The position numbers and the translations under genes are program-made. Shown piece after piece: positions 47,332 through 57,000 of a stretch of 64,000 nt of DNA. Numbering within the stretch: the first letter of the stretch is position 1; each line of letters opens with the position of its first letter. The notes below the pieces were generated by a model. The model was not told where the DNA came from. It saw only the letters and a list, made by a program, of their open reading frames with translations, and ran no database searches. Source of the stretch: Polyangiaceae bacterium (GTDB taxonomy: Bacteria > Myxococcota_A > Polyangia > Polyangiales > Polyangiaceae); NCBI GenBank assembly GCA_015075635.1, contig JABTUA010000001.1, positions 1,922,001 through 1,986,000 on the forward strand. Reading direction: 5' to 3'.

Positions 47332-48939
47332 TCATTCCGGCGGTCCGGGCTTCTTCGCGTTCGCGGCGCCGCTCACCGGTGCCGAGGTGGAGCCCGTGCT
47401 GAACGCCCCGACCCAGGTCCCCGAGAAGGCAAACGGACGAGCGAAGTCGTCGACGCTTGCCGTTGCCGTCGCCGCCACCGACAGCGTGGAGACCGGCGCA
47501 GTCGGAGCCGCCGAAGCATCCGCCGCCAGAGCCCACAGCTCGACCAGCCCTTCGCGACACAGGCTCTCGGCGCACACGGAATCGCACTTGGCGTACGCCT
47601 CGCCGGGCCCCGACCCCGCGGCCACCAGGGTCAGTGCCACGTCTTTGCAGGCGAGCAGATCCGCCAGCGCGTCGGGCACGCTCGGTGCGCCGCTGACCTC
47701 GGCCCGGGCAGGACCCAGCGCCAGCGCCGTCACCAGTCGCGACGGCAAGAGCGCGAGCTCCACCCCCAGCGCCACGCTGTCGTCGGGGTGCGCTTGCCAC
47801 GAGGTCAGGTACTTGCTCGGGAAGCCCGCGCGCGTCGCGTCCGCACCACCGGCGCTCGCGAGCTCGAGCCAGGCCTTGGTCGGGCTGCCCGCGGCGCTGG
47901 TCAAGCTGCCCCTGAGCGCGTCTGGTGCTGCGAACGCGGCCGCGCCCTGCTTCAGCCAAGGGTCGACCAAGCTGCGGATGGCGTTCGGCCCGCCGATTGC
48001 GCCCTGGACCTGAGCGTCCCAGCTCCCCGTCTTGCGCGCAGCCTGAAACGCGGCGGGGTCGGCGCTCTGGCTCTGCATCGCGTCCAAGAGCGCCGATGCG
48101 TCGTTCGACGCGGGAGAGAGCGCGGCGAGTGCGGCGTTCACCTGCAACAGCTCCGGCCACTTGCCCGTGGCGCCTTCGAGCCCGAGCTCGAGCTCGAGCG
48201 CCACGCCCTCGAGCTTCATCGGCAGATCGAAGACCGGCACGGTCAGCGAGCGGATCTCTCCCGCGCTCAGATTGCCCACCTCCTTGCAGCCGGCGATGGA
48301 CTCCGCTCCCCGCAGCGTCACCGCGATGGCCGGTCCCACCGGGACGTCGTCCACCTGCGGGACCTTGTCGAACGGGGCCTTTCCCTTGAGGTCACCGTCG
48401 GTCAAGAGCTCGCCCGAAAGCTCCGCGCAGCTGACCCCGGTTCGGGCGCTGGCCACCCAGTGCGACACGCTGCGCTTGCCGCTGTAGGCCGGCGCCACCT
48501 GGAGCGAAGCGAAGCCGCTCGCGCTCACGCTCACCGCCACGCTGGTGGACAGCTTGTCGCCGGAGCTGGCGCGGATGCTGAAGGTCCTGGCGGAGCTCGG
48601 CGCGGTGACGGCCACCTCGGCTCGCCCCGAGCCGTCCGTGGTGGTCTCGCTCTGGTCGAGCGCGGCGTCGCTGGCGTCGCCGAGCAGGGCGAAGCGCACC
48701 AGGTAGTGTCCGGGCGGCTTGGTCACCACCGCCACGCTCCGCACCTCGCCGGGCACCAGGGTCAGCGTCTCGGCCGGGTCGAAGGCGAGCGAGCTCGGCC
48801 CGCTCGGCGTGCCCGCGCTCCCGCCGCTCCCGCCGCTGCCCGCTTCGTCGCCGTCACCACCGCACGCGCCCGAGGCGAGCGAGAGGGCGACCGGCAGCGC
48901 CCAGCGGGCGCGTCCGAAGAGCTGAACCAGGCTAGCCAT
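47332..48939 (-). CDS. Large lipoprotein with an Ig-like N-terminal region
   Basis: A 535-residue putative lipoprotein. The ATG at 48939 starts a signal ending SLASGACGG, followed by a Gly/Ser linker typical of surface lipoproteins in this group. Residues about 55-140 have alternating strands and a TDGSGRAEVAVTAP motif, like a bacterial Ig-like (Big-1 type) domain. The rest is mixed alpha/beta with six Cys and no known motif. The function is unknown. It is divergent from the PilR-like gene. Confidence 0.75.
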   Translation of the reverse strand: MASLVQLFGRARWALPVALSLASGACGGDGDEAGSGGSGGSAGTPSGPSSLAFDPAETLTLVPGEVRSVAVVTKPPGHYLVRFALLGDASDAALDQSETTTDGSGRAEVAVTAPSSARTFSIRASSGDKLSTSVAVSVSASGFASLQVAPAYSGKRSVSHWVASARTGVSCAELSGELLTDGDLKGKAPFDKVPQVDDVPVGPAIAVTLRGAESIAGCKEVGNLSAGEIRSLTVPVFDLPMKLEGVALELELGLEGATGKWPELLQVNAALAALSPASNDASALLDAMQSQSADPAAFQAARKTGSWDAQVQGAIGGPNAIRSLVDPWLKQGAAAFAAPDALRGSLTSAAGSPTKAWLELASAGGADATRAGFPSKYLTSWQAHPDDSVALGVELALLPSRLVTALALGPARAEVSGAPSVPDALADLLACKDVALTLVAAGSGPGEAYAKCDSVCAESLCREGLVELWALAADASAAPTAPVSTLSVAATATASVDDFARPFAFSGTWVGAFSTGSTSAPVSGAANAKKPGPPE

Positions 48940-48966
48940 GTCTGAAGGGAAGAGAGCGTCTAGCGT

Positions 48967-48999
48967 AGACTTTCGGGGCGACAAAGCAAGGCGCTGGCG
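48967..48999 (-). promoter_or_regulatory. Weak promoter candidate for the lipoprotein gene
   Basis: On the minus strand TTGCTT and TACGCT lie about 16 bases apart in the 102-base divergent region, 20-50 bases before the start at 48939. A GGGGC/GCCCC inverted repeat (48999-49015) sits next to it, between the two divergent genes. Confidence 0.25.
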
Positions 49000-49041
49000 G
49001 GGCACGCGACGCCCCTCCCGCGTGGTATCTAGCCAGGTGGG

Positions 49042-50472
49042 ATGGAGTCCCTGATCCCCAAGCCGCACCGGCTGCTCGTGGTGGACGACGAGCCGTCGAT
49101 CCGCCAGATGCTCCAGATCGCCCTCAAGCGCGAGGGCTACGAGGTGGTCTCGGTGGCGGGCTTCCGCGCCGCCGCCGAAGCCCTGGCCACGAGCCCTCAG
49201 GCCTTCCCGGTCGTGCTCACCGACCTCTCCATGCCGGACGGCTCGGGCTTCGACGTGCTCGCCGCAGCCAAGCGCCGGGACCCGTCGAGCGAGGTGATCC
49301 TGATCACCGCGCACTCCACGGTCGAGAACGCCATCACCGCGATGCGCGGGGGCGCATACGACTTCGTGACCAAGCCCTTCCAGCCCTCGGAGCTCGCCGC
49401 GCTGGTCCAAAAGGCGCTGGAGAAGCACGACCTCACCCGCGAGAACACCCGCCTCCGAGCCCGGGTGGAGCGCGCCGACAGCGGCGTGCTCGGCCGGAGC
49501 CCCGCGATGCGCGCCGTGATGGAGCTGGTCGATCGCATCGCGGCGACGAAGACCACGGTGCTCATCACCGGCGAGAGCGGGACCGGCAAGGAGCGAGTGG
49601 CGCGGGCCATCCACGAGCGCTCCGATCGCCGCAGCCGGCCGTTCCTCGTGGTCAACTGCGGCGCGCTGCCCGAGGCGCTGATGGAGAGCGAGCTGTTCGG
49701 TCACGAGAAGGGGGCCTTCACCGGCGCCCAGACCCGGCACAACGGCCTGTTCCGCGAGGCGGACGGCGGCACTCTCTTGCTCGACGAGGTGGGCGAGTTG
49801 CCGGCGTCGCTTCAGGTCAAGCTCTTGCGCGTGCTCCAGGAGCGTAGCGTGCGCGCGGTCGGGGCGACGCAGGAGACGGCGGTGGACGTGCGCGTGCTCG
49901 CGGCGACCAACCGGGACATCGAAGCCGAGGTCGCCCGCGGGGGTTTCCGTCAAGACCTCTACTATCGCTTGAACGTCATCCGGGTGGTCTTGCCGCCGCT
50001 CCGCGACCGGCGCGAGGACATCCCGCTGATGGCCGAGCGTTTCCTCCGGCGCTTCGCCGCCGAGATGGGCAAGGACGTCGGCGGCTTCACCGCCGACGCC
50101 CTCCGCGCCCTGGAACGCTACGCCTACCCAGGGAACGTGCGCGAGCTCGAGAACGTGGTCGAGCGCTCGGTGGCCTTGGCGGGCGCGCGCTCCATCGGCC
50201 TCGGGGATTTGCCGGCGGAGGTCGCGGGTGCGGCGAGCAACCCTACCTCCCAGCTCCTGACCCTGCCCCCGGAGGGCGCGAACCTCGACGAGCTCCTGAA
50301 CGAGGTGGAGCGCCGGCTCCTGGTCTCGGCGCTGGACCGGACCGGCGGCAACCGCACTGCCGCGGCCAAGTTGCTCGGGGTCACGTTCCGGTCGCTGCGT
50401 TACCGGTTATCGAAGCACGGCCTGGGCGGGGACGACGAGCCGCCGTCCGACGGGGACTCCGGTCCGCAATAA
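49042..50472 (+). CDS. pilR: PilR-like sigma-54-dependent response regulator
   Basis: A 476-residue NtrC-family activator. The receiver domain (1-125) has the phospho-acceptor Asp in VVLTDLSMPDGSG. The AAA+ domain (about 150-380) carries Walker A GESGTGKE, the sigma-54 contact loop GAFTGA and Walker B GGTLLLDEVGEL. The C-terminal Fis-type HTH is GNRTAAAKLLGVTFRSLRYR. It reads directly into the pilin genes, an arrangement known from Myxococcus xanthus pilR-pilA, so it likely turns on one or more of the pilins through sigma-54. No partner PilS kinase is in the window, and I found no clear -24/-12 promoter. RBS AGGTGGG precedes the ATG. Confidence 0.88.
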   Translation: MESLIPKPHRLLVVDDEPSIRQMLQIALKREGYEVVSVAGFRAAAEALATSPQAFPVVLTDLSMPDGSGFDVLAAAKRRDPSSEVILITAHSTVENAITAMRGGAYDFVTKPFQPSELAALVQKALEKHDLTRENTRLRARVERADSGVLGRSPAMRAVMELVDRIAATKTTVLITGESGTGKERVARAIHERSDRRSRPFLVVNCGALPEALMESELFGHEKGAFTGAQTRHNGLFREADGGTLLLDEVGELPASLQVKLLRVLQERSVRAVGATQETAVDVRVLAATNRDIEAEVARGGFRQDLYYRLNVIRVVLPPLRDRREDIPLMAERFLRRFAAEMGKDVGGFTADALRALERYAYPGNVRELENVVERSVALAGARSIGLGDLPAEVAGAASNPTSQLLTLPPEGANLDELLNEVERRLLVSALDRTGGNRTAAAKLLGVTFRSLRYRLSKHGLGGDDEPPSDGDSGPQ

Positions 50473-50582
50473 CTTCCGCTGCCGCTATCCGTTGCGGAGC
50501 CCAAAAGCGGGCATCCCTGCTCTGCCGGCGCTAGAATGGCCGCACGCCCATGGAACGGCCCGTGCATCCCTGTCCGCGATCC

Positions 50583-51128
50583 ATGTTCCGGCGCACGGCA
50601 CGCAGGGCCTTCACCCTGGTCGAGCTGATGGTAGTGGTGATGCTTGTGGGCATCCTCGCGACGGTGGGGATCGTGCTATTTCGGCAGTGGGTCTTCCATT
50701 CTCGGAGCGTCGAGGCCATCGGCATGCTCCAGAGCATCCGCGTGGCCCAGGAGCGTTGGCGCTCGGAGACCGGAGCCTACATGGACGTCTCCGACAACAT
50801 GGCCGCGTGGTATCCGACCACGACGCCCAACCGCACGCTGTACGCCTGGAAGCAGGTCTCCGGGAACGACTACGCCAAGTGGATGCTGCTGAATCCAACA
50901 GTTTCCGGCCCGGTGCAGTTTGCTTACGTGACCAAGGCGGGGCCGCCGGGCACGGCGATGCCGGACCCGGAGACGGTGGACAAGCCGACCTGGCCACAAG
51001 CCACGGACATGACGCAACCGTGGTTCGTCATCCAGGCGATGGGCGACACCGACGCCGACGGCGTGAAGTCGTATTATGTCGCCGCCAGCCTGAACGGCGA
51101 GATCTACAAGGAACAAGAAGGGGAGTAG
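50583..51128 (+). CDS. Type IV pilin-like protein 1
   Basis: A 181-residue prepilin. The ATG at 50583 gives a short basic leader MFRRTARRA followed by the class III-type N-terminal helix FTLVELMVVVMLVGILATVG, with Glu5 of the mature protein present. The residue before the cut is Ala instead of the usual Gly. An ATG at 50550 would lengthen the leader to 20. The mature C-terminal part shares an end with the next pilin (QPWFVIQAMGD, EIYKEQEGE) and has an acidic GDTDADG loop. It lies 110 bases after the PilR-like gene. It may be a minor or alternative pilin. Confidence 0.85.
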   Translation: MFRRTARRAFTLVELMVVVMLVGILATVGIVLFRQWVFHSRSVEAIGMLQSIRVAQERWRSETGAYMDVSDNMAAWYPTTTPNRTLYAWKQVSGNDYAKWMLLNPTVSGPVQFAYVTKAGPPGTAMPDPETVDKPTWPQATDMTQPWFVIQAMGDTDADGVKSYYVAASLNGEIYKEQEGE

Positions 51129-51308
51129 CATGTGGGCGGAGGACTCACCTCGGCCCCTGCCGCGATTGGTCAGCCGACGCCGGGCCGGGTGCCGAGAATT
51201 GTCACTTGGCTTGCCCCGCCCGACCTGGCGAGTGCCATAATCCCGCGAATGAGTCGAGGAGCGCCTGCGAAGCGAGCTTGGTACGGGAGGTGCATTCGTC
51301 GTCCCTCG

Positions 51309-51842
51309 ATGCGCGGCAGGCAACGGGGCTTCACGCTGGTCGAGCTGATGGTGGTCGTGGCCATCGTCTCGGCGCTCGCGACCCTCGCTGTCTACGGTGT
51401 CAGGAAGTATGTGTTCGCGTCCAAGTCTGCCGAGCCGATCTACATGATTGGCCAGATCAAGACCCAGCAAGAAGCCTGGCGCGAGGAGTTTCACGCCTAC
51501 TACGACGTGTCGAGCTCGCTGACGAGCTATTACCCGGACGTTCCTAGCGACACCAAGCGACACTGGGTGAACGAGTCCCATGGTGACCGGCAGAAGTGGC
51601 TTTTCCTCGGCGTGTCGACTCCGAACCCGGTGCAGTTTGGCTACATCTCGAAGTCAGGAGACTCCAACACCCTTCCGCCCGGGCTCGGCACCAGCCAGCC
51701 CGGCTGGCCGCCAGCAAGCACGGGCGGAGAGCCTTGGTTCTTGGTGTTGGCGGTCGGAGATCTGAACGCCAACGGCACCTACTCCAAGTTCGTCGGCTCG
51801 AGCTTCACCTCGGAGATCTACGCGGAGAACGAAGGCGAGTAG
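51309..51842 (+). CDS. Type IV pilin-like protein 2
   Basis: A 177-residue prepilin with leader MRGRQRG and N-terminal helix FTLVELMVVVAIVSALATLA; Gly -1 and Glu5 are canonical. The body has Tyr/Trp/Ser-rich strands and an acidic-type loop GDLNANG, ending SEIYAENEGE, clearly related to pilin 1. The start is uncertain because a longer frame with an ATG at 51249 exists, and neither has a good RBS nearby. The 180 bases before it show no strong promoter. Confidence 0.85.
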   Translation: MRGRQRGFTLVELMVVVAIVSALATLAVYGVRKYVFASKSAEPIYMIGQIKTQQEAWREEFHAYYDVSSSLTSYYPDVPSDTKRHWVNESHGDRQKWLFLGVSTPNPVQFGYISKSGDSNTLPPGLGTSQPGWPPASTGGEPWFLVLAVGDLNANGTYSKFVGSSFTSEIYAENEGE

Positions 51843-51960
51843 CGAACTCGTCATCGCTCGGCCCGTGCTGTGGCCGGTGACGACCAAAACGAACGCGCGC
51901 GGCGGGTGGCCGGGCGCGAGGACGAGACCCTGCCACCCGACAGGACAAGAAGGAGCAGTC

Positions 51961-52554
51961 ATGAAAAAGAAACTGAAGAGAGGCTTCACGCTCGTCGAGC
52001 TCATGATCGTGGTCGCCATCGTCGGCGTGCTGGCCGCACTCGCCATCTACGGCGTGCGCAAGTACATCGCCAACGCCAAGACCGCAGAGGCGCGCAACTC
52101 GCTGGGCCAGATCGGCAAGGATGCGGCGAGCGCATATGCGCGTGAAGGTATGGCAGGACAAGTGCTGGCACTGGGCAGCGTCGCGGGTATCAACAACAAG
52201 CTGTGCGCGTCGGCTTCGGCGACCATTCCGTCCGGCCCTGGCCCAATCAAGGGCCAGAAGTACCAGTCGGATCCGGGGGAGTGGGCGGCGGATGGCACCC
52301 TCGTTCACACCGGGTTCGCCTGCCTGAAGTTTCAGATGACCGATCCGCAGTACTACATGTACGACTACAAGCAGAACGGCGGTACTCAGGGCGGCGGCAA
52401 CGGCGCGGAATTCACCGCGACGGCGAACGGCGACCTGAACGGTGACACCATCCTGTCGACGTTCACGCTGACGGGCAAGGTGCAGACGGGCAGCAACGGC
52501 GCGCTAGAGCTCACGATCGCGCCGAACTTCGTCGAGAGCAATCCCGAGGAGTAG
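51961..52554 (+). CDS. pilA: Type IV pilin, probable major subunit (PilA-like)
   Basis: A 197-residue prepilin with the best expression signals of the group: RBS AGAAGGAGC before the ATG at 51961, leader MKKKLKRG and helix FTLVELMIVVAIVGVLAALA. It has two Cys in the globular part (LCASAS, FACLKFQ) that could make the usual pilin disulfide loop, and an acidic loop GDLNGD. A strong hairpin follows its stop. By position (third after PilR), signals and canonical leader it is the most likely major pilin, but this is inference. Confidence 0.88.
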   Translation: MKKKLKRGFTLVELMIVVAIVGVLAALAIYGVRKYIANAKTAEARNSLGQIGKDAASAYAREGMAGQVLALGSVAGINNKLCASASATIPSGPGPIKGQKYQSDPGEWAADGTLVHTGFACLKFQMTDPQYYMYDYKQNGGTQGGGNGAEFTATANGDLNGDTILSTFTLTGKVQTGSNGALELTIAPNFVESNPEE

Positions 52555-52574
52555 GCTCTCGCTTGTTCCATGGC

Positions 52575-52611
52575 CTACGCCCGCGGCTCCCAACAGGATC
52601 CGCGGGCGTAG
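52575..52611 (+). terminator. Strong hairpin after the major pilin gene
   Basis: A perfect 12-bp stem, CTACGCCCGCGG at 52575-52586 and CCGCGGGCGTAG at 52600-52611, has a 13-base loop, 20 bases after the pilin stop. A short T-containing stretch follows (TCGCATTT). It could terminate most transcripts, or protect the pilin mRNA 3' end, while letting some polymerase reach the downstream genes. Confidence 0.7.
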
Positions 52612-52666
52612 TCGCATTTGCGCTGCGCGGTCGCGCTTGTGTCCCGCGCTCGAAAGGGGCAAATCC

Positions 52667-53158
52667 ATGGCAGTGCGCTCCCTGACTCCCCTGGAAGCAG
52701 CCGTTGCGGTGGCCGTGGCGGGCTCGGTGTTGGCCACGGCTTTGCCGTCCTTCGTGCGCAACCTCCACGCATCCAAGCTCGTTGAGCCCGTCGAGGGGCT
52801 GAACCGAATCGCGACCCGAGCCATGGCGCTCGCTGCCGGCCGGCCTGTCGCGTCCGCCTACCCCGAAAGCGTTGGGCTCACACCGGGACAGGTGCCGGCG
52901 GGCGTTCGCGTCACCGACCCCCCGGGCACTTGGGATCACCCGACTTGGCGCTTGCTCGACTTCGGGTTCACCGTGCCGCACTCCTTCAGCTTCGCGTTCG
53001 AGAGCGGGGGCGACCTCGACCACGCGCGCTTCCGGGCGCGGGCCTTGGGCGACCTCGATGGCGACGGCAGCACCAGCGAGTTCGCCATCTCGGGCGAAGT
53101 TCGGGCCGGAGGCGAGCCCAGCACTTCCGCCATGGACATGTACCGTGAAATCGAGTGA
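52667..53158 (+). CDS. Atypical pilin-like protein 4
   Basis: A 163-residue protein with a very short leader (MAVRS) and a hydrophobic helix LTPLEAAVAVAVAGSVLATA. Glu is at position 5 as in pilins, but the cut site would be Ser-Leu instead of Gly-Phe. The C-terminal part has the group's acidic loop (LGDLDGDGSTSEFAISGEV) and an acidic end. It is probably a minor pilin or pseudopilin; processing by the normal peptidase is uncertain. The ATG at 52667 follows AAGGGG. Its 3' end overlaps the next gene by 14 bases. Confidence 0.7.
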   Translation: MAVRSLTPLEAAVAVAVAGSVLATALPSFVRNLHASKLVEPVEGLNRIATRAMALAAGRPVASAYPESVGLTPGQVPAGVRVTDPPGTWDHPTWRLLDFGFTVPHSFSFAFESGGDLDHARFRARALGDLDGDGSTSEFAISGEVRAGGEPSTSAMDMYREIE

Positions 53159-54080
53159 GCGGCCGTCCACCCGCTCGAGGTCACGCGGCGCCGAGGTGGT
53201 GGCTGTGCTGGCCATAGCCCTGGCGGTGCTGGTCATCGGATTCACGAGGACGCGGCTTACAACACGCTTCCACGAGATCAAGGCCACGAGTGACGTCTAT
53301 GCGTTGCCGAGCCCGGAGCAGACGGTCGTGGTGAGCCTCGGCTGGCGCTCCGCGCTCGCCGACCTGATCTTTTCCAATGTCCTCGTTTCGTATGGAATCC
53401 ATCTCCAGGAGCGGCGCCGCTTCGAGTTCGTGGGCAACTACCTCGAGACCATCAACGAGCTCGATCCCAAATTCCGAGCGCCCTACCGCTACGCGGACAC
53501 GTTGCTCACGCTCGGAACGGTCGCCCCGCACCCCGAAGACTATGCTCGGGCACGCAAGATTCTGGAGCGAGGCATGCAGGAGCTCCCTCATGACGGTGAG
53601 CTCTGGACGCAAGCCGGCCAGTTCATGGCCTATCTGGCACCGTCCACCTTCAAGGACGAGGAGCTCAAGAAGGAGTGGAAGCTGGAGGGGGCCCGGCGGT
53701 TGGCCCGGGCCTGCGAGCTCGTGGGCCACAACGAGAACATGCCTTACCACTGCATCACCGCGGCCACGCTGCTTTCGAAGGCAGGGGAGCGCGAAGCGAC
53801 GATCCAATTCCTGGAGCGCGTGCTCACCGTGGTGGACGACGAGCAAGTCCGTGCCTTGGCCGCCGGCTATCTCAACAGGACGGTTGGCGAGCGCGAGCGT
53901 GACGAGGTCCACTGGCGCGTAGAACGCTTCGCCAACGTCTGGCACGAGGACCTGTCCTACGTGAGCAAGGATGCGCTCCTGACCGTCGGCCCCCCGATCG
54001 ACGCGGCTCGCTGCGCCGGAGGCGCCGCAGGCTGCAGCGCGAGCTGGAGGGCGTGGGGAGAGCGAGTCGAGCGAAGGTGA
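53145..54080 (+). CDS. Membrane-anchored TPR-like protein in the pilin cluster
   Basis: A 311-residue protein starting at a GTG (53145) inside the end of pilin 4. A basic N-terminus and one membrane segment (VVAVLAIALAVLVIGFTRTR) place the rest outside or at the membrane face. Helical repeats follow (YLETINELDPKFRAPYRYAD, ARKILERGMQELPHDGELWT, TLLSKAGEREATIQFLERVL) that look like TPRs. It may act in assembly of the filament made by the neighbouring pilins, like other TPR pilotins, but it is not a recognised PilF. A four-base gap separates it from the next gene. Confidence 0.75.
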   Translation: MKSSERPSTRSRSRGAEVVAVLAIALAVLVIGFTRTRLTTRFHEIKATSDVYALPSPEQTVVVSLGWRSALADLIFSNVLVSYGIHLQERRRFEFVGNYLETINELDPKFRAPYRYADTLLTLGTVAPHPEDYARARKILERGMQELPHDGELWTQAGQFMAYLAPSTFKDEELKKEWKLEGARRLARACELVGHNENMPYHCITAATLLSKAGEREATIQFLERVLTVVDDEQVRALAAGYLNRTVGERERDEVHWRVERFANVWHEDLSYVSKDALLTVGPPIDAARCAGGAAGCSASWRAWGERVERR

Positions 54081-54084
54081 GGCA

Positions 54085-57000
54085 ATGAGCTCCTTGACGC
54101 CAAGGGTCGCCACCTTCCTGTTCGGGTCGGGTCTGGCGGCGCTCGTCTACCAGACCGCTTGGGAACGCATGCTGCGCCTCGTGTTCGGCGCGTCCACGGC
54201 GGCGTCGTCTGCGGTGCTCGCGATCTTCCTCGGCGGGCTCGGGCTCGGTGGGGCCTGGCTCGGCAAGCGCGCCGAAGCAGCGGATCGCCCGCTAAGGCTG
54301 TACGGCAGCCTCGAGGTGGGCGTAGCGCTGTCGGCAGCGGTGACGCCGTTCCTCGTGGATCTGGTCGCGCGCGTCTACTGGGGGCTCGGCGGCAGTGGCA
54401 CCCTGGGCACGGGGGGAGCGACGGCTCTGCGCCTGCTCTTGGCCGCCATCGTTCTCGGCCCGCCGGTCGTGCTGATGGGCGGCACGCTGCCCGCGGCGGC
54501 GCGCGCTGTGGAGCGCGACGACGACCTCTCGCGCGGGCAGCTAGCGACTCTGTACGCCGCCAACACGATCGGTGCGGTGGCCGGCGCCTTGCTGGGCACC
54601 TTCGTGCTCTTCGAAGTATTCGGGACGCGCTTGTCGTTGTGGATCGCCGCGCTCGTGAACCTTCTGGTTGCCGTGCTCGCGCGGCAGCTCGGCAGCAGTC
54701 TGGCTCCGGTCCCCGTGACCGGCGGAGCGAGCGAGGCCCCGCACGAGGCCAGTGCATCGGCGCCGAGCCGGATTTCATCGCGCCTCGTGTACGTCGCGGC
54801 GGCGGTGGTCGGCTTTGCGTTCCTGAGCCTCGAGATCGTCTGGTACCGGATGCTCGGTCCGATCCTGGGCGGCTCGAGCTTCACCTTCGGCCTGGTTCTG
54901 GCGGTGGCGCTGGCGGGCATTGGTGTCGGTAGCTTCATCTACACACGCAGGACGGCGAACCGGCCGGCGACGCTGTCGCTGCTCGCGCTCACTGTCGCCC
55001 TCGAAGCCGTGTGTGTGCTCACCCCGCTCGCCTTGGGCGACAGTGTCGCGTATCTCGCGGCGTACACCCGTCCGATGGCGAGTCTCGGATTTGTCCCGCT
55101 GGTCGTGACGTGGCTCGCCATCACCAGCGTCGTAGTCCTGCCCGCGGCCGTCGTTGCGGGCTATCAGTTCCCGGTGCTGTTCGCCCTGCTCGGCAGCGGT
55201 CGTTCCAAAGTGGCGCGGCAGGTTGGGCTCACCTACGCCTTCAACACTGCCGGGTCCATCGCCGGCGCGCTGACGGTGGGCTTCGTGCTCCTGCCTCGCC
55301 TCGGAGCGGTCGGGATCTGGAAGCTCGTGGGCGCAATTCTGCTGGTGCTCGCCCTCGTTCTGATCGGATTCGAGCTCAAGGCGTCCGCGAAACAGGGGCT
55401 CCGACGCGCGCGGCTCGCCGTCGCCTTCGCCGTACTGACTCTGTGGATGCTCACCGCGGAGGGTCCCACCGCGGTCAGTCGCCATACGCCCATCGGTGCC
55501 GGGCGCGTGACGCTTGCAGGCTTGGATCGCAACCAGCTCCGAGACTGGAGTCACCGCATGCGCTTGCGCGTGCTCTGGGAGCGCGACGGGGTCGAAAGCA
55601 GCCTGGGCGTCACGTATGGCGGCGGCATCACGTTCTTGGTGAGCGGCAAGGCTGACGGTGCGGTGTTCGGGGACCGCGGCACGCAGACGCTGCTCGGCAT
55701 CATCCCGGCGTTGCTCCACGACGACATCAAGAGCGCCTTCGTGCTCGGTCTCGGCACGGGAATGAGCGCGGGCTGGCTCGCGGCAGTGCCGGGCGTGGAG
55801 CGGGTCGATGTTGCAGAGCTCGAACCGGCCATCGTCGAGGTGGCACGCGCCGCGTCCTTGGCCAACCAGAACGTGCTCGAACGCCCCAACGTTCACATGT
55901 TCCTGGGCGACGGACGCGAGTTCCTGCTCACGCACGAGCGCAAGTACGACCTCATCGTGAGCGAGCCGAGCAACCCCTACCGGGCCGGGGTGGCGTCGCT
56001 GTTCACCCACGAATTCTATCGGGTGGCCGCGCGGCGCATGAAGCCCAACGGACTATTTGGGCAGTGGGTGCAGGGCTACGAGGTCGATGTTCAGACCGTG
56101 CGCATCGTGATCGCCACGCTGCGCTCGGTGTTTCCGTTCGTCGAGGCCTGGCAGACCCAGGGCGGCGACCTCCTGTTGCTCGCTGGCATGGAGCCGCGAG
56201 TGTACGACGCCGAGCAATTGCGCCGGCGCGTGCAGGTCGAGCCTTACCGCACGATTCTGCCCCGCGCAGGATTGATCAGTGACGCGGAGGGGGTCTTATC
56301 CCGCTTGATCGCTGGGAACGCGCTGGTCAAGGCCATCGGCGAAGCGAGTGCGCCACCCGTCAACAGCGACGACGACAACGTGCTCGAGTACGCTTTCGCG
56401 CGCCAAGTCGGAATCGGTGGCGCTGAGCTCCCGGTGCAGCTGGCTTCGCTCACCCAGTCGCGGGGCCTCGCGCGGCCCGAAGTTCGGGGCAGTGTCGACT
56501 GGAGGCGTGTCGACGAGCTCAGAGGGCGCGCGTGGCTCGTCATCGGTTCGGGCACCGGGCCAGATTTGCCGCTTCCCGACCCAGACGCACGGGCACGAGC
56601 CCAAGCCTTTGCGGCCGGATGTTCCGGTGACATCGCGTCCGCGCAGCGGCTCTGGTTCTCGCAGAAGGACGCTGCTCCGAGGGACGTCGTCGAGAAGTAC
56701 GTGCTCGCCCAGATCTTGGCGCAACAGAAGGACGACCGTGCGCTCGTGCTGGCGGGTGAGCTCGGCCAGGAGGGCTACACGGCCGAGGAACACATCGTCC
56801 GCGCGCGCTACTTGGCGGGGCAGGGGAAACGAGTCGAGTCCCTCGATGAGCTGCTGTTGGCGATCGGCGAATTGCGGAAGACAGCGCTCCCCCTGTGCGA
56901 CGCTAACCGGCAAGCCATCGATCTGTTGCTCTTCGTCGTCCGGGGAGAGCCCGCGCTGGCGGCGAAAGCCGCACGTGGCCTGCTCGCGGGCCCGCTGGCG

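Noticed and set aside
50473-51960. Sigma-54 (-24/-12) promoters before the pilin genes
   Set aside because: I looked for GG-N10-GC within TGGC/TTGC contexts in the three gaps and found no convincing match.
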